A stretch of DNA of 64,000 nt from assembly GCA_965231925.1 (NCBI GenBank), contig OZ246894.1, forward strand, positions 1,550,001 through 1,614,000, given 5' to 3'. The DNA is from Poriferisodalis sp965231925 (GTDB lineage Bacteria > Actinomycetota > Acidimicrobiia > Acidimicrobiales > Poriferisodalaceae). This document shows, one piece after another, positions 17,610-26,220 of the stretch (position 1 is the first letter of the stretch; each line of letters begins with the position of its first letter). The notes below the pieces were generated by a model that made no database searches, had not been told where the DNA came from, and saw nothing but the letters and a program-made list of their open reading frames with translations. The position numbers and the translations under genes were made by a program.

Positions 17610-18532
17610 GACATCTCCCTGCCTGCGAGCACCACGGTGCGCTTCCGGGAGATCCACAGGATCGCGACGACGGCGATCACCATGGGGGTCATCTTGCGAA
17701 TCTGGGACAGGAAGCTCAAGCTGCCGCTGAACGGTGTAAGCATCGATTCCACGACGCCGATCAGCAGGCTCGCTCCCAGCGTGATCCACAGCGACCTGAA
17801 CTGGCCCACGATGGCCCCCGCAAGCGCCGGAATGACAAACCAGGTGAGGGTGACCTGATCCATGCTCTTGAAGAGCGCCGGCAGCAGCAGAAAGACGCAG
17901 CCGCACAGCAAACCGGCACCGAACCAGGCAATCGCCTCGACGCGCCGGACCGGGACGCCCAGCAACGCCGCGGTCTCACGATTGTTCGCGATCGCCCGCA
18001 TGGCGGTGCCGGTCTTCGTGCGCCGCAGGAAGATCCCCACTCCGATCACCACGGCGAATGCGAACACCAGCGCCAGGACTTGTGTCGTCGAGACGACGGT
18101 GTTGCCGATGCTGAACCTCGCGGTGGGGAAGTGCATTCCACGAGGCTTGGAGGTGTCCCAGCGCTCTTTCATGATGCCCATCAAAAAGAGCGCCAGTGCC
18201 ACGGTTCCCAGCGTCTTCACCAGGGAATCGCGCTTGTCCAAAATTGGGGCGAAGACTCGCCCGTAGATCAGGAACATGACCGCGCACAGCGCGACCAGCG
18301 CCGGGAACAGCAGAATGCCGAATCCCGATACTTGCGGCTCGGGAACGATGAGCGATCCGCCCATGAACGACCACACGAGGTGGACGCCCATGGTTCCGAC
18401 GGCACCGAAGGCCAGGTTCACCACACCTGTGGTGCGGTAGAGGACGACGATGCTCGTCCCCGTCACCGCATACATCGCCCCGAACGCCAGCCCTTGGATG
18501 AAGAAGGGCAGCAGTATCGAGCTATCGGGCAT
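17606..18532 (-). CDS. livH: Branched-chain amino acid type ABC transporter permease LivH
   Basis: A 308-residue membrane protein with about eight hydrophobic helices. Family landmarks are GLAFGAMYAVTGTSIVVLYR at the N-terminus, VVNLAFGAVGTMG, the cytoplasmic loop segment TKTGTAMRAIANNRETAALLG, and ALAGAIVGQFRSLW. It follows livK after 45 bp and overlaps livM by four bases. Confidence 0.9.
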   Translation of the reverse strand: MPDSSILLPFFIQGLAFGAMYAVTGTSIVVLYRTTGVVNLAFGAVGTMGVHLVWSFMGGSLIVPEPQVSGFGILLFPALVALCAVMFLIYGRVFAPILDKRDSLVKTLGTVALALFLMGIMKERWDTSKPRGMHFPTARFSIGNTVVSTTQVLALVFAFAVVIGVGIFLRRTKTGTAMRAIANNRETAALLGVPVRRVEAIAWFGAGLLCGCVFLLLPALFKSMDQVTLTWFVIPALAGAIVGQFRSLWITLGASLLIGVVESMLTPFSGSLSFLSQIRKMTPMVIAVVAILWISRKRTVVLAGREMS

Positions 18533-18577
18533 CCGACGCGATGTGTGCGGTGACTCGAGGTGTGCTGGCTGCCGGGC

Positions 18578-20008
18578 TCAGCCTTGCGAGCCCAGACCGC
18601 CCTTCCAGTTGTTGGGCTCGTCCGCCGTCAGACCGCCGCCGGCCTCGGCCTCGCGCACGGCCACCAGGATGGGGTCGATCGCGGCAATCTCGAAGCAGCC
18701 GCTGTCGTCGCGCATGGCACCCACGCCGTCAGGCACCACGTTGTAGTCCCAGTTGTTCGACACGTTGCCCAATTCCAGGCCGCCGAAGTACCACGGCTTG
18801 CACAGGTGGTCGGTCTGGAAGTTCTTGATGTCGCCGATCGCCGCATTCACTGCAGCCCGATCATCGAGATCGGCGGGGTCCATGCCCAACAGGGCGTGCA
18901 CCAAGATGCGGCCGGCCACCCAGCCCATCTGCTGGAAGCTGCCCAGCGTCGGGTCTTCGTGGAAGTCGGCGGTCACTTGCCGGTAGAGCTCGATATCTGG
19001 TCGAGGATCGTCCAGCAGGCTGAACTCGGCGTTGATGTTGATCTTGCCTTCCCAAGCCGCGCCGAGAGCGACGGCGACTGAGCTGTCATTCAACGGCGTT
19101 GACGAGCCCCAAAGGACCCGGTCGATCAAGCCTTGCTCCTCGGCCGCCTTGAGGATCTTGAGGCCCTCCGGCGGCGTGAAGTTGAGCAGCACGCCTCCGC
19201 CATCGCCAGCCCGGTTCACGAGGTCGAGTGCGACAGAGGTCGGATCCGAGATCGGCAGGTCTGTCAGAACGTTCTCCCACTCCAGCCCGGACTGCTCGAC
19301 GAACGCACCGGCCAGCGACTGCGCATATTCCGCAGCGGGCGAGACGCCGGTGACCGTCACGACCTTGTCGGCGGCACCCTTCGCGACGACCGCCTGAGCT
19401 GCGCCGAGCAACGAGTAGGCCGGCCCCATGTTGGTGGCCGAGATGTTGGGTGAACTGAAGCACTCACCCGCAACGCCCGCAACGATCACGTTCAGGCCCT
19501 GCTCCTCGTAGTAGCCGGCGTTGACGGCGCAGTCCAAGATCGAGAAGCCGCCGGCGAGTGCCACGACGCCATCGGTCTCAATCAGCTTGCGTGCTGCCGC
19601 TGCGGCGTCCTCGGGGGTGGCGTTGTCGTTCTCCCAGACCATCTCCAAGGGGCGGCCGTGAATGCCGCCGTTTGCGTTCACGCAGCGGAAGTACGCCTCC
19701 ATCATGAGCGGGCCGGTCGAGAAGTCGATGCCGGGGACTGACGTCGTCACGTTGCCGATGACGATCGGTTCGCCAGTCGCCTCTTCGCCCGTGCCGAGGC
19801 CGCAGAAATCGCCGGCTTGGTCCATGGCCATGTGCTCGTCGGCCATGTCATCAGACATGTCGTCATCGGCCATGTCGTCATCGGCCGCCGGCGCCGCAGT
19901 CGTGGCGGCCGGTGCCGCCGTGTCGGCCGTGTCGCTGTCGTCGTCACTGCCGCAGGCTGCGGCGAAGAGTACGAATACAAATGCGATTGCTGTCAATTTG
20001 CGAAGCAT
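18578..20008 (-). CDS. livK: Substrate-binding lipoprotein of the liv transporter
   Basis: A 476-residue periplasmic-binding-protein (type I fold, Leu/Ile/Val-binding class). It begins with a lipoprotein signal peptide: MLRKLTAIAFVFVLFAAACG, with lipobox FAAAC, so the mature protein is anchored at Cys19. An acidic, Ala/Asp/Met-rich linker (residues about 20-65) separates the anchor from the binding domain. The strong Shine-Dalgarno GGAGGGGGAAG precedes the ATG. The protein is longer than Escherichia coli LivK because of the linker and loops. First gene of the operon and the determinant of substrate. The operon promoter lies in 20009-20239, shared with a divergent aldolase-like gene. Confidence 0.9.
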   Translation of the reverse strand: MLRKLTAIAFVFVLFAAACGSDDDSDTADTAAPAATTAAPAADDDMADDDMSDDMADEHMAMDQAGDFCGLGTGEEATGEPIVIGNVTTSVPGIDFSTGPLMMEAYFRCVNANGGIHGRPLEMVWENDNATPEDAAAAARKLIETDGVVALAGGFSILDCAVNAGYYEEQGLNVIVAGVAGECFSSPNISATNMGPAYSLLGAAQAVVAKGAADKVVTVTGVSPAAEYAQSLAGAFVEQSGLEWENVLTDLPISDPTSVALDLVNRAGDGGGVLLNFTPPEGLKILKAAEEQGLIDRVLWGSSTPLNDSSVAVALGAAWEGKININAEFSLLDDPRPDIELYRQVTADFHEDPTLGSFQQMGWVAGRILVHALLGMDPADLDDRAAVNAAIGDIKNFQTDHLCKPWYFGGLELGNVSNNWDYNVVPDGVGAMRDDSGCFEIAAIDPILVAVREAEAGGGLTADEPNNWKGGLGSQG

Positions 20009-20133
20009 GAGCTTCCCCCTCCGTGCGACCGGGCAGGCTGCTCGGCCGGGAACTCGGCCCTCCCGAGCCTGTGCCCCCTGTGGGCGAGATCGGGGACCTC
20101 GCTTCGGGCGAGCATAATCCGGTTCCCAGAACT

Positions 20134-20163
20134 GAGCGCGCTCAAATTGAGTGCGCTCAATTG
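20134..20163. promoter_or_regulatory. Tandem palindromic operator between livK and the RraA-like gene
   Basis: TGAGCGCGCTCA (20134-20145) is a perfect 12-bp palindrome, followed at once by AATTGAG-TGCG-CTCAATT (20146-20163). Both share the GAG-N4-CTC half-sites. They sit between the divergent livK and RraA-like genes, so a dimeric repressor or activator probably controls one or both. The regulator itself is not in the window. Confidence 0.6.
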
Positions 20164-20239
20164 GTTACATTGCTGCAAGCGCGATGCGCATGACGTGCCG
20201 TGCACGATGAGTCCTGACGGGCAAAGAAACGGGGATCCC

Positions 20240-20965
20240 ATGGCCGACGCAGAACACCGTCCGGTGGTGCTCACCGACGACATGCGAATGAAGTTCAACG
20301 CAGTCTCCACGGCGACGCTTGCGGGTCAGATGCAGCGGCGAGGCATGCAGAACAGCTTCCTCAACGGCTTGCGGCCGCTCAATGAAGGCCAGCGAATGCT
20401 CGGCTATGCCCACACCCTCCGGTTTGTCCCGAAGCGGGAAGACTTCGAGCGACGCCTGCAGGGCCCCAACGCTCAGCGCCGAGCCGTGGAGTCGACCGAG
20501 CCCGAAGAGGTGCTGATCGTGGAAGCCCGCGGTGAGCCGCACGCCGGCACCATCGGCGACATCTTCAGCATGCGCATCAAGCACCTCGGCGCGTCCGGCT
20601 TCATCACCGACGGTGCGCTGCGAGACACGCCCGCCGTCGCCGACGTCGGGCTGCCCGTGTACCACCAGTCGTCTCACGCAGCGACGCTCGGGCGGCTGCA
20701 CACGCCACTCGAACACCAGGTGCCGATCGCCTGCGCCGGCGTCACCGTGTTCCCCGGCGACATCATCGTGGGTGACGGCGAAGGAGCCGTGGTGATCCCG
20801 GCGCTGCTCGCCGAGGAGGTCGCGAACGACTCCTATGCACAGGAGATCGAGGAGGAGTGGGCGATCGAGCGGGTCGCCGCGGGTGATAGCTCGATCGGCA
20901 CGTTCCCGATTGCCAAGGATCGGCGTCCCGAGTTCGAGGAATGGCTCGCCAAGCGCCAGGGCTGA
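20240..20965 (+). CDS. RraA-like (HMG/CHA aldolase superfamily) protein
   Basis: A 241-residue protein of the RraA/4-hydroxy-4-methyl-2-oxoglutarate aldolase superfamily. The family motif G-D-x(20)-R-D is present: GDIFSMRIKHLGASGFITDG followed by ALRD. The C-terminal VTVFPGDIIVGDGEGAVVIP is also typical. Aldolase members cleave 4-hydroxy-4-methyl- or 4-carboxy-4-hydroxy-2-oxoadipate at the end of aromatic ring-cleavage routes; RraA itself inhibits RNase E. The aromatic-type genes downstream favour an enzymatic role (inference). The ATG at 20240 follows GGGGAT; the open frame extends further upstream without homology. Confidence 0.8.
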   Translation: MADAEHRPVVLTDDMRMKFNAVSTATLAGQMQRRGMQNSFLNGLRPLNEGQRMLGYAHTLRFVPKREDFERRLQGPNAQRRAVESTEPEEVLIVEARGEPHAGTIGDIFSMRIKHLGASGFITDGALRDTPAVADVGLPVYHQSSHAATLGRLHTPLEHQVPIACAGVTVFPGDIIVGDGEGAVVIPALLAEEVANDSYAQEIEEEWAIERVAAGDSSIGTFPIAKDRRPEFEEWLAKRQG

Positions 20966-21008
20966 GCCCGGCCGCCCGGCTTGCCCGGGCTCACATGTAC
21001 GACTCCAG

Positions 21009-21452
21009 CTAGCCAGCCAACGCGTCGGCGCCGGCTTGGGCGACCTCGGTGTCCTCGGTGGCCGAACCGCCCGAGGCACCGATGGCACCCGCCAACGTGC
21101 CGTCAACGAAAATCCCCACGCCGCCGCCGAACACGATGAGCCGCGGCGTGTGAGTGATGCCGTGCACCAGCGCCGGCTCATCCTTGATGAGACTCCACCA
21201 GTTGCCGCTGGGCATGCCGCCGAAACCGGCAACGGTGAATGCCTTGTTGAGGGCGATGCCTGTCGACAGGCGCGGTGCGCCGTCCATCCGTGCGGTGGCA
21301 ATCGGCTCGCCGGAAGGATCGGTCACCGCTATGCAGAACCGTCCGCCCATGTCGGCGGCCTTGGCGAGCGCAGCATCGAGTGCCTTGCGGGCGCCGGCGA
21401 GTGTCAGCGAGTGTGCGGGTGCGGTGTCGGCGGTGCCTGTGCTGTCGGCCAT
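21009..21452 (-). CDS. HbpS/GlcG-family (DUF336) protein
   Basis: A 147-residue protein of the heme-binding HbpS/GlcG family. The fold markers are LTLAGARKALDAALAKA, FCIAVTDPSGEPIATARMDG, GIALNKAFTVAGFG and GGGVGIFVDGTLAGAIGASG. Family members bind heme or small oxidised compounds and are frequent companions of catabolic oxygenase clusters. ATG at 21452 is preferred; an upstream in-frame start would add 23 residues without homology. It is convergent with the RraA-like gene and divergent from the luciferase-like gene. Confidence 0.82.
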   Translation of the reverse strand: MADSTGTADTAPAHSLTLAGARKALDAALAKAADMGGRFCIAVTDPSGEPIATARMDGAPRLSTGIALNKAFTVAGFGGMPSGNWWSLIKDEPALVHGITHTPRLIVFGGGVGIFVDGTLAGAIGASGGSATEDTEVAQAGADALAG

Positions 21453-21586
21453 GGAGAACTCCGGCTGTGAGTGGGCGAACGCGCCGAGACTACGCTCCGG
21501 CTCGCACACGCACCGCTGCACATCGCCCCGTCTCGGCGGCCGACCGAGGCGAGGCCACCGGTGCCGCTCAGCAGGGGGAGCGAGCT

Positions 21587-22537
21587 ATGGACGTCGGCAT
21601 CATCATCGGAGAAGCAACACCGCTCGGCTGGGAGCGGTGGCGGCATGTCTGCCGGCTCATCGAGCGACTGGAGTTCCACTCGCTGTTCCGTTCCGACCAT
21701 TACTTCAACGGCAAGCAGAAGGACGCCATCGACGTCTACCTGTCGTTTGTGATGGCCGCCGAGGAGACTGAACGGATTCGCTTCGGCCCCTTGGTGACGC
21801 CGGTCACGTTTCGTGAGCCGGTGAACGTCGGGCGGATGGCCCAGCAGCTCGATGCACTCTCAGACGGGCGCTTCGTGATGGGTCTCGGCGCTGGCTGGTA
21901 CCCCGACGAGCACGAGATCTACGGGTTGAATTTTCCCGCAGGCCCTGAGCGCTACGACCGGCTCGAAGAGGCGATCGCGCTCATGAAGGAGCTGTGGTAC
22001 TCCGAATCGGGCACGTTCGATGGCAGCTACTACCGGATTCAGGGCACCAACTCCAAGCCCCACCCGCCCGCGGGGCGCCCACCCATCCTCATCGGCGGCA
22101 CAGGACCGCGGCGCACGCTGCGCATCGCCGCCGAGCATGCCTGCGAGTGGAATGCCACCCCGCTCGACGTCGACGACTTCCGGGCCGCCAATGAGGCGCT
22201 GGCCCGGCATTGCGAGGACTTCGGCCGTGATCCCGCCGACATCCGCAAGTCCATGCTCATCTTCGCCACGGTCGGCCCCGACGAGCACCAGGAGGAAGTG
22301 GTACTGCAACGCTTCTTGGACATGATGGCCCCCGAGGGCTCGGGCATCAGCCTGGAGGACGCCATCGCTGCGGGCCACGGCCCGTGGCGGGGTTCGGTCT
22401 CCCAGCTCGTCGACCACTGCGGGCAGCTGCGAGACCTCGGTCTCGACGAGGTGGTGTTCGAGCATTTCTGCCACGAGGACGACACGGTCCCCGAGTGGAT
22501 CGCTGCCGAGGTCAAGCCGCTGATCGAGGCGCTCTGA
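21587..22537 (+). CDS. Luciferase-like (probably F420-dependent) oxidoreductase
   Basis: A 316-residue TIM-barrel monooxygenase of the luciferase-like class. Markers are the N-terminal MDVGIIIGEATPLGWERW, FRSDHYF, LGAGWYPDEHEIYGL (the GAGW-x-x-x-E motif common in actinobacterial F420-dependent enzymes) and PPILIGGTGPRRTLRIAAEHA. The substrate is unknown. The ATG at 21587 has the strong ribosome site GGGGGAG 8 bases upstream. It begins the plus-strand catabolic block. Confidence 0.85.
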   Translation: MDVGIIIGEATPLGWERWRHVCRLIERLEFHSLFRSDHYFNGKQKDAIDVYLSFVMAAEETERIRFGPLVTPVTFREPVNVGRMAQQLDALSDGRFVMGLGAGWYPDEHEIYGLNFPAGPERYDRLEEAIALMKELWYSESGTFDGSYYRIQGTNSKPHPPAGRPPILIGGTGPRRTLRIAAEHACEWNATPLDVDDFRAANEALARHCEDFGRDPADIRKSMLIFATVGPDEHQEEVVLQRFLDMMAPEGSGISLEDAIAAGHGPWRGSVSQLVDHCGQLRDLGLDEVVFEHFCHEDDTVPEWIAAEVKPLIEAL

Positions 22538-22675
22538 GCTGCTCTGCGCCATTCTCTGAGCGCAGTCAGATTTTTCGTAGCAGCAGCGATTGTGACTATG
22601 CTCCGCAGCAAGACGCGGCAACCCATTTCAGGCCGTGGTTGCAGCGCACGCCAACACACATCACGGGGGTAGCTC

Positions 22676-23248
22676 ATGGCCGACACCATTGCGAAGCGCA
22701 CGACGGCAGTGACGCCACGGGGGGTCAATCACCTCGTGCTGAACGTCCGCGACATGGAGGAATCGCATCACTTCTGGAGCGACCTGCTGGGGTTCAAGCA
22801 GGTCGGAGCGTTGGACTCGGACAAGTACAACGTGCCCCCCTACAAGATGCAGTTTTACAGCGGTGTCATCGACAACGTGAATCACCACGATGTCGCCTTG
22901 GTAGAGATGCCGCAGCTGCCCGAGGCCCCCGAGCAATGGGACATGTTCTCGGGCGCAAGCGCGGTCAATCACATTGCCATCGCGTACCCCGACAGGGAGT
23001 CCTGGCTCGAGCAGGTGCAATTCCTCAAGGAAAACGGCGTCAAGATGAACTTGCGGGTCGACCACGGCATGACTCACAGCGTGTACATCAACGATCCCAA
23101 CGGCTACGGCGTCGAGGTGCTCTACGAGCTGCCCGCCGAGGTCTGGGAACACGACATCAATGGTGCTCTCAACTACGCGGTGACCCTCCCCGAAGAGGAC
23201 CTGCTGGTCGACACCACCGACTACGAGACCAACTTCGACCCGAGCTGA
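22676..23248 (+). CDS. VOC-family extradiol dioxygenase-like protein
   Basis: A 190-residue vicinal-oxygen-chelate protein with two beta-alpha-beta modules. Probable metal ligands are His19 (GVNHLVL), His99 (AVNHIAI) and Glu148 in the DPNGYGVEVLY version of the extradiol motif. Family members include catechol-type ring-cleavage dioxygenases and glyoxalases. Its neighbours (HpaB-like hydroxylase, alpha/beta hydrolase) make an aromatic meta-cleavage-like role reasonable. The C-terminal 35 residues (NYAVTLPEEDLLVDTTDYET) extend past the metal domain, as in single-domain dioxygenases. Confidence 0.8.
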   Translation: MADTIAKRTTAVTPRGVNHLVLNVRDMEESHHFWSDLLGFKQVGALDSDKYNVPPYKMQFYSGVIDNVNHHDVALVEMPQLPEAPEQWDMFSGASAVNHIAIAYPDRESWLEQVQFLKENGVKMNLRVDHGMTHSVYINDPNGYGVEVLYELPAEVWEHDINGALNYAVTLPEEDLLVDTTDYETNFDPS

Positions 23249-23327
23249 ATTCGGCCCGTCCGGACTGCGGAGTCACGTCCATTCCCGCCACGACTTCGCG
23301 ATCGTGGCGCGCCCCTAGGAGTCTTTG

Positions 23328-24296
23328 ATGCGCGCAATCCAGGTAACTGAACCAGGGGGGCCTGAAGCGCTCGTCTGGACCGAAGTCGACGACCCGGTCG
23401 CCGAGGCCGGAATGCTGGTCGTCGATGTCGATGCCGCCGGGGTGAACTACATCGACACCTACCACCGCAGCGGCCTCTACCCCATGCCGCTCCCGTTCAT
23501 CGCGGGCGTTGAGGGTGCCGGCACCGTCGCCGAGGTCGGCGAAGGCGTCGAGGGGTTCGGGGTGGGCGACCAGGTGGCGTGGACCGGGCACCCGGGCTCC
23601 TATGCAGAGAAGGCGAGCGTTCCCGCCCGCGTGGCGGTCGTGCTGCCCGAAGGGGCCAGTACCGAACTGGGTGCGGCCACGATGCTGCAGGGCATGACCG
23701 CCCACTTTCTGGCCTGCTCGACGTTTCCGCTGGAGCCGGGTCACCGCTGCCTGATCCATGCGGGTGCTGGCGGTGTGGGGCTGCTGCTCATCCAGATCGC
23801 CAAGCTGCGCGGCGCCGAAGTCTTCACGACGGTGGGCACCGCACAGAAGGCTGAGCTGGCAGCGGGCGCTGGCGCCGACCACGTCATCAACTACCGCGAC
23901 GAGGATTTCGGCGACGCCGTCGAGCGGATTGCCGGGCCGCGGCCGTTGGATGTGGTCTATGACGGCGTCGGTGCCGACACGTTCGACCGCGGCCTCGACG
24001 TCCTGCGTCCACGCGGGACGATGGCCACCTTCGGCAATGCCTCAGGACCGGTGCCGCCGATGGCGCCGCTGCGTCTGTCGACCGGCGGGTCGCTGTTTCT
24101 CACCCGGCCGACGCTCGGCGATCACACCGCCACCCGCGCAGAGCTGGAAGACCGGGCCAACGATCTGTTCGGCTGGATCGCCGAGGGCCGACTCGATGTG
24201 CGCATCGGCGCTCGCTTCGCGATGTCCGAAGCGCGGGCGGCTCACGAGGCTCTGCAGGGCCGCGCGACGACCGGCAAGGTTCTGCTCATTCCCTGA
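23328..24296 (+). CDS. Quinone oxidoreductase-like MDR protein (zinc-independent)
   Basis: A 322-residue medium-chain dehydrogenase/reductase. It has the catalytic-domain segment GVNYIDTYHRSGLYPMPLPF typical of NADPH:quinone reductases, the nucleotide fold IHAGAGGVGLLLIQIAKLRG, and lacks the structural-zinc Cys cluster. It reduces quinones or enones with NADPH. ATG at 23328 is chosen, with AGGAG 7 bases upstream, over a TTG three bases earlier. It belongs to the plus-strand catabolic block. Confidence 0.88.
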   Translation: MRAIQVTEPGGPEALVWTEVDDPVAEAGMLVVDVDAAGVNYIDTYHRSGLYPMPLPFIAGVEGAGTVAEVGEGVEGFGVGDQVAWTGHPGSYAEKASVPARVAVVLPEGASTELGAATMLQGMTAHFLACSTFPLEPGHRCLIHAGAGGVGLLLIQIAKLRGAEVFTTVGTAQKAELAAGAGADHVINYRDEDFGDAVERIAGPRPLDVVYDGVGADTFDRGLDVLRPRGTMATFGNASGPVPPMAPLRLSTGGSLFLTRPTLGDHTATRAELEDRANDLFGWIAEGRLDVRIGARFAMSEARAAHEALQGRATTGKVLLIP

Positions 24297-24412
24297 GAGG
24301 CTGAGCCGAACGGCGAAGCCGTGGCCCGAGCGGCCCGTGAGCGCCGAGTCAATGGAAGTTGGGAACAAGAGCGGGAAGCAAAAGGTGATGCGAAGGAACG
24401 TTCTGCCAATCC
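24297..24412 (+). repeat. Dispersed intergenic repeat, copy 1
   Basis: Begins GAGGCTGAGCCG right at the end of the quinone reductase gene and contains the shared core words GGCGAAGCCGTGGCCCGAGC, GGCCCGTGAGCGC and AACAAGAGCGGGAAGCAA. The other three copies (31901-32018, 34337-34440, 38692-38797) are on the opposite strand. This copy is the most diverged in its second half and carries a short insertion before AACAAGAGC. Confidence 0.8.
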
Positions 24413-24534
24413 GCGCACGCTCTAAGCTGCGGCACCAAGCTGAACCGGCTCAGTTTTGCACTGAGCCCAGAATCCCGATCTGCGTCCTGCGTTAGTGTCG
24501 GGGCCGCGTTCAGGGGAATGTGACAGGGGGAGCT

Positions 24535-26100
24535 ATGAGCGAATCAGTCGAGACATGGTCGCCGATGACCGGCGACGAGTACGTCGAGAGCCTGCGCGAC
24601 GGGCGCACGGTGTACTTCCAGGGCGACAAGGTTCGAGACGTCACCACGCACCCGGCGTTCCGCAACAGCGTGCGCTCGATCGCCCGGCTGTACGACGCAT
24701 TGCACGATCCCGACCAGCAAGACGTGCTGATGTGCGACACCGACACCGGATCGGGCGGCAAGACCCACAAGTTCTTCCGTGTGCCCCACAGCGCTGATGA
24801 TCTCGTCGGTGCCCGGGACGCAATTGCCGGCTGGCAGCGCTTGACCTACGGGTGGATGGGCCGCAGCCCCGACTACAAGGCCTCGTTCTTGGGCACGCTG
24901 GGCGCCTTCCCGGAGTTCTACGGCGACTACAGCGAGAACGCCAAGTACTGGTACCGCCGCAGCCAGGAAGAGGTGTCGTACTGGAATCACGCCATCGTTC
25001 ACCCGCCGGTCGACCGCCACCTCGGTGCTGACCAGATTGCCGATGTCTGCATGCACGTCGAGCGGGAGACCGACAACGGTCTCGTCGTGTCGGGCGCGAA
25101 GGTGGTGGCCACGGGCTCGGCATTGACCCACTACAACTTCATTGCCCATTTCGGCCCCGTGCCGTTGCAAGATCCCCAGTACGCGATCGTTTGCACGACG
25201 CCGATGGAAGCCGATGGCGTGAAGCTCATCTGCCGCAACTCCTATGAGCTGCAGGCGGCAGCCACGGGCAGTGTGTTCGACTACCCGCTGTCAAGCCGGC
25301 TCGATGAGAACGACTCGATCCTGGTGTTCGACAAGGTGTTGATCCCGTGGGAGAACGTGTTCCTCTACGGCGACCTTGAGAACGCCAACAATTTCTTCCC
25401 CGCGTCGGGCTTCATCCCGCGCTTCACGTTCCATGGGCTGGCCCGACTGTGCGTGAAGCTGGACTTCATCGCCGGCCTGCTGTCGAAAGCGCTGCGGGCG
25501 ACTGGCACCCGTGGGTTCCGGGGCGTGCAGGCCAACCTGGGTGAGGTGATCGCCATCCGCAACCTGATGTGGGGCCTCAGCGATGCCATGGCCAAGAGCC
25601 CCGACCCGTGGGAGAACGGTGCGGTGCAGCCTGCGCTGCTCTATGGCATGGCCTACCGCACGTTCACGCCGTACTTTTACCCGCGCATCAAGGACATCGT
25701 GGAATCGGTCGTCGGATCGGGGTTGATCTACGTCAACTCCAATGCGAAGGACTTCAGCTCTGACGAGATCCGGCCGTACCTGGAGCGTTACGTGCGGGGC
25801 TCGAACGACATTCCCGCGATGGAGCGGATGAAGATCATGAAGTTGCTGTGGGATGCCATGGGCAGCGAATTCGGTGGCCGCCATGAGCTGTACGAGCGCA
25901 ACTACGCCGGCAACAACGAGCAGATCCGCTACGAGAACCTCGATGTGGCCGACTTCGAAATCCCCGGCATGGGCTCGATGACCCAGATGCTGGAGGGCTT
26001 CGCCGAGCAGTGCATGTCCGAGTACGACCTCGACGGCTGGAACCTGCCGGGCTTCTTCAACCCCGACGACGTCTCCATCGTGGGTCGCGACTGGGACTGA
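24535..26100 (+). CDS. 4-hydroxyphenylacetate 3-monooxygenase (HpaB)-like flavin oxygenase
   Basis: A 521-residue protein of the HpaB/PvcC two-component FAD monooxygenase family. Landmarks are the N-terminal YVESLRDGRTVYFQGDKVRD, the central WNHAIVHPPVDRH, GAKVVATGSALTHYNF (acyl-CoA-dehydrogenase-like beta barrel), FDKVLIPWENVFLYGD and the C-terminal helical part with AMERMKIMKLLWDAMGSEFG. It hydroxylates phenolic rings using reduced FAD from a separate reductase; no HpaC-like reductase is seen nearby. The ATG at 24535 follows AGGGGG; an in-frame GTG 15 bases earlier is less likely. Confidence 0.88.
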   Translation: MSESVETWSPMTGDEYVESLRDGRTVYFQGDKVRDVTTHPAFRNSVRSIARLYDALHDPDQQDVLMCDTDTGSGGKTHKFFRVPHSADDLVGARDAIAGWQRLTYGWMGRSPDYKASFLGTLGAFPEFYGDYSENAKYWYRRSQEEVSYWNHAIVHPPVDRHLGADQIADVCMHVERETDNGLVVSGAKVVATGSALTHYNFIAHFGPVPLQDPQYAIVCTTPMEADGVKLICRNSYELQAAATGSVFDYPLSSRLDENDSILVFDKVLIPWENVFLYGDLENANNFFPASGFIPRFTFHGLARLCVKLDFIAGLLSKALRATGTRGFRGVQANLGEVIAIRNLMWGLSDAMAKSPDPWENGAVQPALLYGMAYRTFTPYFYPRIKDIVESVVGSGLIYVNSNAKDFSSDEIRPYLERYVRGSNDIPAMERMKIMKLLWDAMGSEFGGRHELYERNYAGNNEQIRYENLDVADFEIPGMGSMTQMLEGFAEQCMSEYDLDGWNLPGFFNPDDVSIVGRDWD

Positions 26101-26220
26101 GCCCAGCGCCGTTCGTTGCTGCGCGGCAGCAGCGCCAGTCACAACGCAGAGTCGAACGCGGAGTAGATTTTTTTCCGACGAGCCGCGCCCGCTGCCTTTC
26201 TGCCGTCCAAGGAGCACACC

